From Psychrobacter sp. Choline-02u-9 (GTDB lineage Bacteria > Pseudomonadota > Gammaproteobacteria > Pseudomonadales > Moraxellaceae), in assembly GCF_002836505.1 (NCBI RefSeq), contig NZ_PJBF01000056.1, positions 1-64,000 on the forward strand: a stretch of 64,000 bases of DNA, read 5' to 3'. A program made the position numbers and the translations under genes. Shown piece by piece: positions 37,851 through 47,025 of this stretch. The notes under the pieces were generated by a model. The model was given only the letters and a program-made list of their open reading frames with translations. It was not told where the DNA came from and made no database searches. The stretch's first letter is position 1; every line of letters begins with the position of its first letter.

Positions 37851-38564
37851 ATGAGCTTATTAGGGAATTTAGTGAGCCAAGTGGCACGTAGTGCAATGAA
37901 TCCAGACGACGCTCAGCGCAATCCAGTTAACCAACGTACTGAAACACGGCAGACTGGTGGACTAGGTGATATCTTAGGTAGTGTGTTGGGCGGTGGCAGT
38001 CAGGTAGGTGGTTATAGCCCTCAACAAAATAGTCGTCAAGCAGATAATGGTTTTGACTTAGATGACATCATTGGTGGTCTCACGGGCGGTAGTCAGCGCG
38101 GTGGTATGAGTTCAGGTGCTGGCGGACTCGGTGATATTTTAGGTAGTGTATTAGGTGGTCAGCGTACTAATAGTAGGTTTGGTGGTAAAGGTATGCTCGT
38201 TGCAGCATTGATGCCTATGGTACTTAGCTGGATCAAACGTAATGGTGGTTTGAGCGGGGCATTGTCGAAAATCACTGGTATGGGCTATGAAGGTCAAGCG
38301 CGCTCTTGGATGAGTAATAACGAAGCAAACGATAATTTAGATCCAAATGAAATCAACCGTTTGTTTGACGAAAACGAAATTCAGCAAGTAGCCGCTCATA
38401 CTGGTGCTAATGAAACTGAGGTAAGACAGGGACTTGCTGAGCTGTTGCCTGAGGTAATGAATCAGCTAACCCCTAATGGCAATCTGGATAATGAGTCTGA
38501 GGCCAATGAAGAGATAGATCAAATCATTAGCCAGTTATCTAGCCGTCTTGGCAATTTTAAATAG
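37851..38564 (+). CDS. YidB-like (DUF937) protein
   Basis: A 237-aa protein of the YidB family, cytosolic by lack of a signal peptide. It contains a duplicated Gly-rich module, GGLGDILGSVLGG at about residues 39-51 and again about 91-103, each followed by a Gln/Ser/Arg linker. A helical bundle in residues 110-237 carries MGYEGQARSWMSNNEAN and LAELLPEVMNQLTPNGNL, the DUF937 signature. Function unknown. AGAGGAATAGATA gives a good ribosome site. A perfect-palindrome terminator follows at 38656. Confidence 0.75.
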   Translation: MSLLGNLVSQVARSAMNPDDAQRNPVNQRTETRQTGGLGDILGSVLGGGSQVGGYSPQQNSRQADNGFDLDDIIGGLTGGSQRGGMSSGAGGLGDILGSVLGGQRTNSRFGGKGMLVAALMPMVLSWIKRNGGLSGALSKITGMGYEGQARSWMSNNEANDNLDPNEINRLFDENEIQQVAAHTGANETEVRQGLAELLPEVMNQLTPNGNLDNESEANEEIDQIISQLSSRLGNFK

Positions 38565-38655
38565 TTTGTTCAAGTAGTTTAATAGCTTAAAATTCGAAAA
38601 TTTCTAACTGCATATTTTAAAACTACGTAGATTAAAATGACTTGTAGCATTGATT

Positions 38656-38686
38656 AAAGAGCACGTTATATAACGTGCTCTTTTTT
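38656..38686. terminator. Strong terminator after the YidB-like gene
   Basis: Perfect palindrome of 13-bp arms AAAGAGCACGTTA/TAACGTGCTCTTT around TA, followed by T-run on the plus strand. It may also help recX from the other side. Confidence 0.88.
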
Positions 38687-38756
38687 ATGTCTATCACAAG
38701 AGTATGACTGTCGATAAATACCGTTTGGCAGCGACAGTGATAGCGATAGTAAGCCC

Positions 38757-39848
38757 TTAAAATCGCTCGTCTAACGACTCTGTAGTATGATTAAGTGCTG
38801 CAAAGCAGATATCGGTGTTAAACCCTCTATACTGTAAAAAACGTAGCTGCTTAGCTTTTTCTTTTTGCTCAACTGGTATCTCATTACCATATTTTTTGGT
38901 ACGAGCTATCACCGCCAGTTTTAGCCAATCTACACCGTCTACTAAGTTGTCTGCATCATTATCTACAAACTCGCTAAATTCATCAGACTCAGTATTTGCC
39001 ATATCGATTAGCTCATCGATGTTACCTGGCATAGCAATCTTCTTACGATAGAATTCTTGTTTAATCCGACCACGTCCGCGACCTTTACGGATATTCTCAC
39101 GTATTAGCATTAAGGTAGTGCGGTAGTCACTTTGATACCCTTTTTCTTCAAACTCATCGAGCAGGGCATCAATTTTCTCTGGGTCTTGTTCTTTGTCGAT
39201 CAGCTTTTGCTTTAGCTCAGCCTTACCGTATTCACGGCGTGATAAATAATAAAATGCGAGCCAACGCAATCGACTTTCTGCTTTGATCGCATCGATTTCT
39301 GCTTGTTTTTGTTCAGGGGTTCGTAAGTAAGCTTTGAGCGCGGCTGGTATGTTATCGTTTTGGCTGTCTGTTTCACTACCATTGATAGCAAAAAGCTCAG
39401 CTTCATTTTCTGAGTTTTTGGATAGTGGCTCAGTGCTATCACTAGAACCAGTTGTCAAACCATCACTAATTTCGTCATTATGAATGTCGAGTTTGACTTC
39501 TGCCAGCATCTCTTTGATGGTTTGCGCTTCAGGGGGTTGATATGTAGGGGTATCAATAGGCTCAGCGGTAAAATTGGCCGCTGGGTGGAAACGCTTTTTA
39601 CGTTTTTTAGATTTAGAAGTTTTCTTTGACTTAGGAGAGGAGTCTTCAAAAAACGCTGTATCAATAGTAGCGTCATTTGTGACTGAATCATCTTTACTTG
39701 AACGGATAGTCCGTTTACTGTATTTCTCTGGTTTTTTAGACTCTTTCGTATGAGAATTCTTGGACGGTTTTTTTGATTTGCTATCAACAGAACTAGCTGA
39801 GTCGGCACCCGACTCAGCTAGAATTTCAGCTAAGGTTTTAATTTTCAT
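38757..39848 (-). CDS. recX: Regulatory protein RecX with long N-terminal extension
   Basis: Inhibits RecA filament growth. The C-terminal 175 residues (about 185-363) match RecX: RWLAFYYLSRREYGKAELKQKL, DEFEEKGYQSDYR, and ENIRKGRGRGRIKQEFYRKKI. The N-terminal 180 residues are low-complexity, rich in Ser, Lys, Asp and Glu, and absent from ordinary RecX (about 150-170 aa). The start is MKIKTLAEILAESG, itself a short amphipathic motif that recurs in IKEMLAEVKLD at about residue 112. It lies 40 bp after recA on the same strand, the usual recA-recX unit. No strong ribosome site is seen. Confidence 0.88.
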   Translation of the reverse strand: MKIKTLAEILAESGADSASSVDSKSKKPSKNSHTKESKKPEKYSKRTIRSSKDDSVTNDATIDTAFFEDSSPKSKKTSKSKKRKKRFHPAANFTAEPIDTPTYQPPEAQTIKEMLAEVKLDIHNDEISDGLTTGSSDSTEPLSKNSENEAELFAINGSETDSQNDNIPAALKAYLRTPEQKQAEIDAIKAESRLRWLAFYYLSRREYGKAELKQKLIDKEQDPEKIDALLDEFEEKGYQSDYRTTLMLIRENIRKGRGRGRIKQEFYRKKIAMPGNIDELIDMANTESDEFSEFVDNDADNLVDGVDWLKLAVIARTKKYGNEIPVEQKEKAKQLRFLQYRGFNTDICFAALNHTTESLDERF

Positions 39849-39888
39849 AATGAATCATAGTGACTGACAACGGTTAAGCGTTAAACCA

Positions 39889-40941
39889 TTATTGTACAGG
39901 TTCAGAAGCCTGTTCTGCTTCTTCAGTTTCGTCGGCTTTGCTATTTTTCTTCGTACCAAGCTTTTCGTCACGGATCTTATCTTCGATTTCTTGGGCAATG
40001 GCAGGGTTCTCTTTTAAGAAAAGCACAGAGTTGGCTTTACCTTGACCGATTTTTTCGTCGCCATAGCTGTACCACGATCCTGCTTTACCAACCGCTCCAA
40101 TCTCCACGCCTAAGTCGATGACTTCGGCTAAATGGTTCGTACCTTCACCGTAAGTAATTTCGAACTCAGCTTGGCGGAAAGGTGGTGCCATTTTATTTTT
40201 GATGACTTTGACACGGGTCTGGTTACCGATGATTTCATCACCGTTTTTGACCGCACCAATACGGCGAATATCCATACGTACAGAGGCGTAGAATTTCAGC
40301 GCATTACCACCAGTCGTAGTCTCAGGGCTACCGAACATAACACCGATTTTCATACGAATCTGGTTAATAAACACCACCATACAGTTAGAGCGTTTGGCGT
40401 TACCAGTGATTTTACGTAGGGCTTGGCTCATAAGACGCGCTTGTAGACCCATGTGTGAGTCGCCCATTTCGCCTTCAATCTCGGCACGTGGCGTCAAGGC
40501 GGCTACTGAGTCAATTACGATCATGTCAATCGCGCCTGAGCGTACCAACATATCGGTGATTTCAAGTGCTTGCTCACCATTGTCAGGCTGAGAAAGCAAT
40601 AAATCATCAGTATTTACCCCAAGCTTGCGTGCATAAACAGGGTCAAGCGCATGCTCAGCATCGATAAAGGCACAGGTACCGCCTTGCTTTTGACATTCTG
40701 CAATAGCTTGCAGGGTCATTGTCGTCTTACCTGAGCTTTCTGGACCGTAAATTTCAACGATACGGCCTTTTGGTAGACCGCCAATGCCAAGCGCAATGTC
40801 TAATCCTAGAGAGCCTGTAGAGACCACATCGACATCCATAATGGCCGAGTCATCGCCTAGATGCATGATGGTGTTTTTACCAAATTGCTTTTCGATTTGA
40901 CCTAATGCCGCTTTGAGGGCTTTGGCTTTATTGTCGTCCAT
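39889..40941 (-). CDS. recA: Recombinase RecA
   Basis: ATP-dependent strand exchange protein. The 350-aa product has the Walker [10 protein letters not shown] (about residues 66-74), [25 protein letters not shown] (L1/L2 DNA-binding loops), and the acidic C-terminal tail of Asp/Glu residues. AAGGAATCCAAT precedes the ATG as a strong ribosome site. recX follows after 40 bp. No LexA box was recognised upstream; Moraxellaceae generally lack LexA, so regulation probably differs from E. coli. A very long upstream non-coding region (over 1 kb) is notable. Confidence 0.97.
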   Translation of the reverse strand: MDDNKAKALKAALGQIEKQFGKNTIMHLGDDSAIMDVDVVSTGSLGLDIALGIGGLPKGRIVEIYGPESSGKTTMTLQAIAECQKQGGTCAFIDAEHALDPVYARKLGVNTDDLLLSQPDNGEQALEITDMLVRSGAIDMIVIDSVAALTPRAEIEGEMGDSHMGLQARLMSQALRKITGNAKRSNCMVVFINQIRMKIGVMFGSPETTTGGNALKFYASVRMDIRRIGAVKNGDEIIGNQTRVKVIKNKMAPPFRQAEFEITYGEGTNHLAEVIDLGVEIGAVGKAGSWYSYGDEKIGQGKANSVLFLKENPAIAQEIEDKIRDEKLGTKKNSKADETEEAEQASEPVQ

Positions 40942-41935
40942 ATTGGATTCCTTGTTTTCGGTAGTTAAGTTGATGCTATAAATAAAATATTGGTACTGTT
41001 AAAACTTTTGGCAAACGCATACTGACTGTTATGAAATCGGCAATTATTGTTTGGCTGTTTTATCGAAAAATAGGTTGTCACGTGACTGGTATAGGTAGTA
41101 GTATCGAATGTATCGTTCTACTATACAGTAAAATTAAATAGCGAGAGAAGTAAAAATAAGTCCGTAATATACTGTTATGATCCTTGTTTTTAAGTCAGAC
41201 TTGGCGTGCTGATTACTTGACTCAACTTCTTAACACTGTTGATTTGATAAGGTAATTATAACAAAAGCAAAGCACTATAATGAGCGTTGAGAGATGCTAG
41301 ACGACACTATCTGTCGTATGGTATGAGGCTGAAAACTTATAGAAACGATGCGATAGGTTGCTGTTGTTTTGAACCTGATAATGACTATGCTTGTCAATAG
41401 AGTTAGGAGTTGTCCACAACAAATAAAAGGCTTATTTTTACTGATTGTGAAACATTATGAATAATTAAATTATTTTAGAAATTATTTAAAATAATTTTTT
41501 ATGTGTAAGAATTTAATATAAGTTATTGATTTCAAAGGTTTTATAAATTGTACAAAAAATGAACGATTTTACCTTATCCTTTAAGTTGCTTAGCTATAAA
41601 GTTGTCAAGTAGTGACTTATGCACAGGGTTATCCACAGCTTATGGGGAGAACTCTGTAAAGCCTTATAATACATAAGTTTAAGTAGATAATTAGTATGAG
41701 GAACGGATTCTATATTTTGTTTCTAACTACTTTACAGGTATTATTTTGTCTACAAACAACGCTATAAGCGCTATGTTTCACAAATTATAAATTTATCTTT
41801 TTTTATGCATAATCATACTATAGGCATTAAAAGTCAGGAGTATGACTCAAGATATACACTTAAGATATCAGCAGACATAGTTATGCATAGGATGTCTAGT
41901 ATTTTTAGAAATATTTTCTACAGCCTATAAAAGGC
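40942..41935. other. About 1-kb non-coding region upstream of recA
   Basis: No gene of convincing length or composition lies between recA and the trmB terminator. Contents: an inverted repeat ACGACA (41301-41306)/TGTCGT (41312-41317); the DnaA-box-like sites listed next; and an AT-rich segment (41450-41570) holding the inverted repeat AAATTATTTTA (41467-41477)/TAAAATAATTT (41487-41497). It must include the recA promoter, and perhaps a long recA leader. It is the largest gap in the window. Confidence 0.7.
41410..41637 (+). promoter_or_regulatory. DnaA-box-like sites flanking an AT-rich segment
   Basis: TTGTCCACA (41410-41418), TTATGCACA (41618-41626) and perfect TTATCCACA (41629-41637) match the DnaA box TTATNCACA, with one change in the first. 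The last two are two bases apart. Between the outer sites lies the AT-rich segment of 41450-41570. This is what a DnaA-regulated or titration site could look like; it is not proof of a replication origin. Confidence 0.45.
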
Positions 41936-41968
41936 CACAAAAAAGCGGCTACATCAGATAGCCGCTTT
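41936..41968 (-). terminator. trmB terminator
   Basis: AAAGCGGCTA (41942-41951)/TAGCCGCTTT (41959-41968) with a 7-nt loop; on the minus strand the T-rich stretch TTTTTGTGG follows. Confidence 0.85.
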
Positions 41969-41999
41969 GTCAAAACACTTAAAAGTAGAGCTGTATTGA

Positions 42000-42839
42000 T
42001 CAGTCTTTGATATAGATCAAATCCCAGACGCCATGCCCACGGTCGAGGCCACGACGCTCAAACTTGGTCATTGGACGAAAGTCAGGACGCTCAGTGAAAT
42101 TACCTGTACCTGCTTTGTTGGTCAGTCCAGCGAAACCATCCAATACTTCAACCATCCAAAATGCATAATGCTCCCAGTCAGTTGCTGTATGGAACCAGCC
42201 GCCTTGTTTTAAGCTGCGCGTGACGATGGTCATACGTTCAGGACTGACAAAACGACGCTTATAGTGGCGCTTCTTTTGCCATGGGTCAGGGAAGTATAGC
42301 TGAATACGGTCGATATGGTTTTCTGGTAGTTGCTTGAGCAATTGAATGGCATCACCGTTGATGATTTTTACGTTGCTCAAATTTTGGGTGCCAGCCATAT
42401 AAGCACATTTACCAATACCAGGCTCATGCACTTCTACACCGACAAAGTTACGAGTAGGGTCAGCGGCCGCCATTTCAATAAATGAATCACCCAAGCCAAA
42501 ACCAATCTCTACCGTAAGCGGCGCATCTGGACCGTTAGGGCTATCAGCAAATAACGTACGTAGGTTATCAATACCGGTAAGATCGCCATCACCAAAACTG
42601 TTATTGACCAAATACTCAGAAAACTCTGGAGCAGTTAATGCAAGCTCAGCGTTTTTGTTCATGTGCGTACGGCGCTTCATAAACGTATTGACGATGCGGA
42701 TATGCTTGTCAGAGGTCGGCTCTATCTCTTGGCTAGTGCTGTTATCGATATCGATAGGCTCACTTGTGCTATTAAGGGTTTGCTCATCAGTAGTATCGGT
42801 ACTATTGACGTTGTCATTGATATCAGAATGTTGACTCAT
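42000..42839 (-). CDS. trmB: tRNA (guanine-N7-)-methyltransferase
   Basis: SAM-dependent m7G46 methylation of tRNA. The 279-aa product has a long Asp/Ser/Thr-rich N-terminus (about 1-60), then the TrmB domain with [15 protein letters not shown] (SAM motif, about residues 115-129), the [16 protein letters not shown] block and [22 protein letters not shown] (about 175-200). The usual length is about 220-240, so the extra is the variable N-terminus. It ends in [10 protein letters not shown]. The start ATG has no strong ribosome site. It is a single-gene unit with its own terminator. Confidence 0.94.
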   Translation of the reverse strand: MSQHSDINDNVNSTDTTDEQTLNSTSEPIDIDNSTSQEIEPTSDKHIRIVNTFMKRRTHMNKNAELALTAPEFSEYLVNNSFGDGDLTGIDNLRTLFADSPNGPDAPLTVEIGFGLGDSFIEMAAADPTRNFVGVEVHEPGIGKCAYMAGTQNLSNVKIINGDAIQLLKQLPENHIDRIQLYFPDPWQKKRHYKRRFVSPERMTIVTRSLKQGGWFHTATDWEHYAFWMVEVLDGFAGLTNKAGTGNFTERPDFRPMTKFERRGLDRGHGVWDLIYIKD

Positions 42840-43040
42840 AGGATTCGTAAGGCTTAATTAGGTGGGTGATGTTTGCTTATTATAAGTCAAATCCATACAA
42901 CTGTGAACGGACAATCCTATTTTCGCGTATTTGCTGATCGGTGCTATGGTTTCTCTATGTTACACATGGGTTTTGGCATTATCATATAATGGTATCTTTT
43001 AAATGCTTTTTCTAAGAGTCAGTAAGTAGAGCGTGTTGCC

Positions 43041-43970
43041 ATGTTATTTATCGAGACAGATTCACCGCCACCATTTTATCAAGAGTCGTTAACACCTGCT
43101 AAACGTAAGCAGTTAGACAAGTGGTTCATCGGTAACCGTACCCAGCGTTATTACCTTAAACGCTTTGAGCAGTTTGATCAGCAAGGTTATCTGTCGCCAA
43201 AATGGCATTGGGCTGCGTTTTTTATCACTTTTCCTTGGTTGCTATATCGCAAGCGCTATATGGATGCGATTGTCTATAGTGTCGCAGGGTGGTCTTTTAT
43301 TCAGCTTAATGTCGCGTTGGTGCTAGTCGCCTTTGAATTTATAGCGATGTCCTATGTACCAGATGCTTATCAGATGGCAACACGTATCGGTATTGCTGCT
43401 GTTATTTGGCTGTTTTGGTCGTTTATGGTGGCACGTTGGACGGATGCGTATTACTACCGAATGGCAAGGCGTGAGATCGCTGATGCGATAAATGACTATC
43501 CGCAAGATGAGGCAGCACAGAAAGCGCATCTGCAAAGAGAGGGCCGTGTTAGCTTATTTGGATTAGCATTAGGGTTTGGTTTTTTTGCGTTTTCGCTATT
43601 GGTGATTAAGGTGCAGTTTTTACCGATTATTGCCAAGCCAAAAGCAAATGAAGTATTGTTTGACGCTTATGATATTGCAAAGAATGCTCAAAACCGAGTG
43701 GCGTTGATTTATCAGCAGACAGGGCAGTGCCCAGTAAATCTGCCCCTGAGTACCGAGCAGCAGCAGATACGCATGCATGTCGATACTCAGGCCGCTGGCG
43801 TGCTAGAAACTGACTGTGCGGTAGTGGCAACGATTCAGAACGTGACGTTTCCGTTACGCTATTTAAATGAGCAGACGCTGGTCTTTTATCATATACCAGA
43901 CAATGATAACTGGGATTGCACCAGCTCACTGAATAAAAAACAAGCCCCTAAAAACTGCATAGCTGATTAG
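43041..43970 (+). CDS. DUF2628 membrane protein with pilin-like C-terminal part
   Basis: A 309-aa membrane protein. The N-terminal part contains the DUF2628 pattern: a Lys/Tyr-rich RTQRYYLKRFEQF stretch, then PKWHWAAFFITFPWLLYRKRYMDAI, with about three more hydrophobic helices (about 85-105, 115-135, 170-190). The last 110 residues, after the final helix, read AYDIAKNAQNRVALIYQQTGQCPVN, as in type IV pilin-like periplasmic domains, with three later Cys. That makes it a possible fusion of DUF2628 with a pilin-type head. The final codons overlap the kef terminator hairpin. Function not known. Confidence 0.55.
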   Translation: MLFIETDSPPPFYQESLTPAKRKQLDKWFIGNRTQRYYLKRFEQFDQQGYLSPKWHWAAFFITFPWLLYRKRYMDAIVYSVAGWSFIQLNVALVLVAFEFIAMSYVPDAYQMATRIGIAAVIWLFWSFMVARWTDAYYYRMARREIADAINDYPQDEAAQKAHLQREGRVSLFGLALGFGFFAFSLLVIKVQFLPIIAKPKANEVLFDAYDIAKNAQNRVALIYQQTGQCPVNLPLSTEQQQIRMHVDTQAAGVLETDCAVVATIQNVTFPLRYLNEQTLVFYHIPDNDNWDCTSSLNKKQAPKNCIAD

Positions 43971-43975
43971 GGGCT
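43943..43975 (-). terminator. kef-side terminator overlapping the 3' end of the DUF2628 gene
   Basis: AGCCCCTAA (43943-43951)/TTAGGGGCT (43967-43975); on the minus strand TGTTTTTTATTC follows. It lies within the last codons and the stop of the convergent plus-strand gene. Confidence 0.7.
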
Positions 43976-44028
43976 GTATTTCACGAGTGTTTGTAGGGGT
44001 TGGTAGTGCTGAGAGCCACGGCTTAGGG

Positions 44029-45915
44029 TTAATGCTTAGAATCCGTTGCAGTATCATCCTTTTCCTCAACTGGTGTTGCTTGGCTTTTTAACGCCTCATA
44101 AAAGTCGGTCAAATCCATTTTACGTGCTTTACCAATATCTTCATCAAACAAGCTTTCGAGCTCAGCCATTGATGATTGCGCGGATTCAATCATGCTAGCT
44201 TCATCATCGTAGATAGCTTGTTGGCGTTCGATCAAGTCATCATCATAGTCACGGAATGTTTTTACTGTTTCTCGCGCTTTTTCTGGTGAGATGCCTAATA
44301 ACTGTAGTGATTCGCGTGACATGTCCAAAGATGACAAATAAGTCTCACGCCAGATGTGCCGCACACCAACCTCACGCAAACGATAATAGTGCTGACGATC
44401 GCGCGCTCTTGCTAATACAATCAGTTCAGGATAATTCTTACGAAGATACTGAGCGGTGGTGATAGAACGCTCTAAATCGTCAATGGCAAGAATAAACACC
44501 CGCGCTTTTTGAATACCTGCCGCTCGTAGAATTTCGGGGTTCTTTGGGTCACCATAATAGACTTGGTTACCGAATTTTCTTACAAAATCTACTCGGTTTG
44601 CAGAGCGTTCGATGGCGGTAAATTCGATATTATGCATGCGCAGTACACGACCAATAATCTGACCGACGCGGCCAAAGCCTGCAATGATGACCTGATGCTC
44701 ATGATCAGGAATAGTATCGTATTCGCGACTCGGTTTACTCTTGGCAAATAACGGCTCACCTACTTTTTCTAACAATAAGAATGCCAGAGGTGTTAGCGCC
44801 ATCGAAATGGTAACGACAAGGTTAAGAGTATTAGCAAGTTCAGGACGCAAGACATTTTGGGCAGTGGCGACACTGAATAGGACAAAGGCAAACTCACCAC
44901 CTTGAGCCAAGGTCACGCCCAATCGGATACTGGTAGGCCAGCGATTGCCCGATACTTTGGCAATCCCTGCAATCACTGCAAACTTGATAAACATCAAGGC
45001 GAGGGCGCAGCCAATAATGAAGATGGGTTCTGCCAAAATGAGTTTGACGTCGGTAAGCATACCGACCGACATAAAGAATAGACCTAATAGCAACCCTTTA
45101 AAAGGTTCGATACTGGCTTCTAATTCGTGACGATATTCGGAATCAGCGAGCAACACACCTGTCAGAAATGCACCCAATGCCATTGATAGACCGATTTGAC
45201 CCATCAAGATAGATACGCCCATCACGATAAATAGGGCGACCGCTGTCAATAGTTCCGACGCACCACTAGAAGCCACAAATTTGAAGAAGGGTCGAACCAC
45301 ATAACGGCTAGCAAAAATCAGACCGGCAAAGACAGCAAATACTTTACCAAAATAAATCAAATCGTAGCTTTGTTCACGCACCCCTGATAAGAACGGAATG
45401 ACTGCTAATAATGGAATGACCGCAATATCTTGGAATAATAAGATAGTGAAGGCTTCTCGACCATGAGTGCTCGAAAGCTGCTGTTTTTCAGTCAGTATCT
45501 GTAGTACAAATGCGGTAGAGGATAGCGCTAAACCAAAACCAACTATAAAGGCAGTATCTAGTTGTAAGGAGAAAAACTGATGTAGGAGCCACATCAGTAG
45601 CGTACCAGTTAAACCGACTTGCAAACCGCCCAATACAAATATAGAGCGGCGCAATGCCCAGAGCCGCGAAGGCTGGAGCTCAAGCCCGATAATAAACAGC
45701 AGCATTACCACGCCAAACTCTGAAAAGTGCAATAGACTTTCAGCGTCGCCTGCCACATCCAAGCCACTTGGGCCCAATATAAGTCCAGTGATGAGGTAGC
45801 CTAAAACCGTTGCAATACCAAAGCGTTTACCGAGAGGGACAAAGAGCAATGCTGCTCCCAAAAATATAGTGGCTTGCAACATGAGATTTGGTGAGCCGGC
45901 GGCGGCAGCAAACAT
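44029..45915 (-). CDS. Kef-type CPA2 monovalent cation/proton antiporter
   Basis: A 628-aa inner-membrane protein with an N-terminal CPA2 transporter core of about 12-13 TM helices (residues 10-390) and a cytosolic RCK/TrkA-N domain beginning VIIAGFGRVGQIIGRVL (about 405), the NAD-binding GxGxxG motif. VYYGDPKNPEILRAAG is typical of KefB/KefC. A C-terminal acidic tail (590-628) is extra. KefB/C are K+ efflux systems opened by glutathione adducts; gshB of this window makes the glutathione. Which cation is moved cannot be told from sequence. AAGGAGCCCAG is an excellent ribosome site. Confidence 0.88.
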   Translation of the reverse strand: MFAAAAGSPNLMLQATIFLGAALLFVPLGKRFGIATVLGYLITGLILGPSGLDVAGDAESLLHFSEFGVVMLLFIIGLELQPSRLWALRRSIFVLGGLQVGLTGTLLMWLLHQFFSLQLDTAFIVGFGLALSSTAFVLQILTEKQQLSSTHGREAFTILLFQDIAVIPLLAVIPFLSGVREQSYDLIYFGKVFAVFAGLIFASRYVVRPFFKFVASSGASELLTAVALFIVMGVSILMGQIGLSMALGAFLTGVLLADSEYRHELEASIEPFKGLLLGLFFMSVGMLTDVKLILAEPIFIIGCALALMFIKFAVIAGIAKVSGNRWPTSIRLGVTLAQGGEFAFVLFSVATAQNVLRPELANTLNLVVTISMALTPLAFLLLEKVGEPLFAKSKPSREYDTIPDHEHQVIIAGFGRVGQIIGRVLRMHNIEFTAIERSANRVDFVRKFGNQVYYGDPKNPEILRAAGIQKARVFILAIDDLERSITTAQYLRKNYPELIVLARARDRQHYYRLREVGVRHIWRETYLSSLDMSRESLQLLGISPEKARETVKTFRDYDDDLIERQQAIYDDEASMIESAQSSMAELESLFDEDIGKARKMDLTDFYEALKSQATPVEEKDDTATDSKH

Positions 45916-45938
45916 CTGGGCTCCTTAAAAATTTGAAT

Positions 45939-45964
45939 AAAATACAAAATACAAAATACAAAAT
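45939..45964. repeat. Heptanucleotide repeat before the kef gene
   Basis: AAAATAC in three perfect copies plus a partial fourth (45939-45964), 24 bp upstream of the kef-type start on the minus strand (GTATTTT units there). It sits in the 5' leader or promoter zone. Confidence 0.8.
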
Positions 45965-46013
45965 CAATGTGACTAAAATCAGTATGGCTAAAACGATATC
46001 GCGCTAGTATCTA

Positions 46014-46718
46014 TTATTTTTTGCGATAAATTTTCCACACACCATTGTCTGCAAGCGGATTATTATAAGCATCGTTGCGGCGTTTACGCGGTGTCTGGCG
46101 ACTATCAACAATCTTAAAGTCAGGCAGAGCATGTACAATAAGACCGGTACGGTAAAAGCGTACTCGCTCAGGCTCTAGCATCTCGCCCTTACTATCGCGA
46201 CAAAAAACATAAGCACGCAGATCGATAAATTCACGATGCGCTACCAGTCGCGCTTCGTCATCGTTGTCTAACACTGCTGTCATACGCTCAATTTCATCAT
46301 CCGTATATTGACCACACTTATCGGTCAGAGCACCTACTGACCCAAAGCTTTTGGATTCTTTAGCGCGTGTCTTAGTTAAGTGTAGACGCTGAACGTGATA
46401 GATGAATTGCGGTATTTCAAGGCTGGCAGGGAGCGGTAGATAGTCAGGCGGCATATTGGCCGCTGGATAAAAATCCTTTGCACGCTCAAGCAGATTTTGC
46501 CAACGTTGTTGATAGGTTTGGACTTCGGCTAAGTTGCCTTCATAAATAGGCATATCACGAATCTGGCACAAAATATCAGGTGGAAACTGTTCATTACGAA
46601 AGTTTGCAATGTCTTCTTGCAGCGTTGACAACAAAACTTTGGCATGTTTTTTGCCATCTTTTGATGCAGGATCATCGATATAGTCTGGGGCGACAAAGGG
46701 TGCTGAGCGTCTAGACAT
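46014..46718 (-). CDS. Hypothetical protein (234 aa)
   Basis: No family recognised. A 234-aa cytosolic-looking protein with mixed alpha/beta composition. The N-terminus is SRRSAPFVAPDY; the core holds YQQRWQNLLERAKDF (a possible coiled helix), TDKCGQYTDDEIERM and REFIDLRAYVFCRDSKGEML. The C-terminus reads PLADNGVWKIYRKK. No signal peptide or TM helix. Codon and composition look like its neighbours, and it is on the same strand as kef, 98 bp upstream of it, so it might be co-transcribed with it. No strong ribosome site is visible. Confidence 0.55.
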   Translation of the reverse strand: MSRRSAPFVAPDYIDDPASKDGKKHAKVLLSTLQEDIANFRNEQFPPDILCQIRDMPIYEGNLAEVQTYQQRWQNLLERAKDFYPAANMPPDYLPLPASLEIPQFIYHVQRLHLTKTRAKESKSFGSVGALTDKCGQYTDDEIERMTAVLDNDDEARLVAHREFIDLRAYVFCRDSKGEMLEPERVRFYRTGLIVHALPDFKIVDSRQTPRKRRNDAYNNPLADNGVWKIYRKK

Positions 46719-47025
46719 AGTGTTATATCATCAATAGATAGAGTGAAAATACCAAAAAGTATGATTATAAAAATTAACTGGGGTGCTAAACAAAACTTTA
46801 TAATAGTTATTATAACCACATAAGCCGATTTGGACTTAAGTTTTTTGAATGGAATAAAGCAAAAGTTTGTTGCAAATCACGACTGTCTTAATGTGATCTA
46901 GATTCTAGTTTTAATTCCACGTAACTTTTAGTATGAATCAGTATCAGATACCTATACTTGTATTTTCTAGGTCGTGTTTCAAGTTACTGACTTCTTTATT
47001 CAATCACTTAACTGAAAATGTATCG
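46719..47025. other. Intergenic region, CDF gene to hypothetical gene
   Basis: 307 bp; nothing recognised besides AT-rich sequence that must carry a promoter for the 234-aa gene. Confidence 0.3.

Noticed and set aside
41410..41637. Chromosomal replication origin (oriC) in the recA-trmB gap
   Set aside because: There are only three DnaA-like boxes, no dnaA, dnaN, gyrB or rpmH nearby, and gene strands converge toward the region instead of diverging. Kept only as DnaA-box-like sites.
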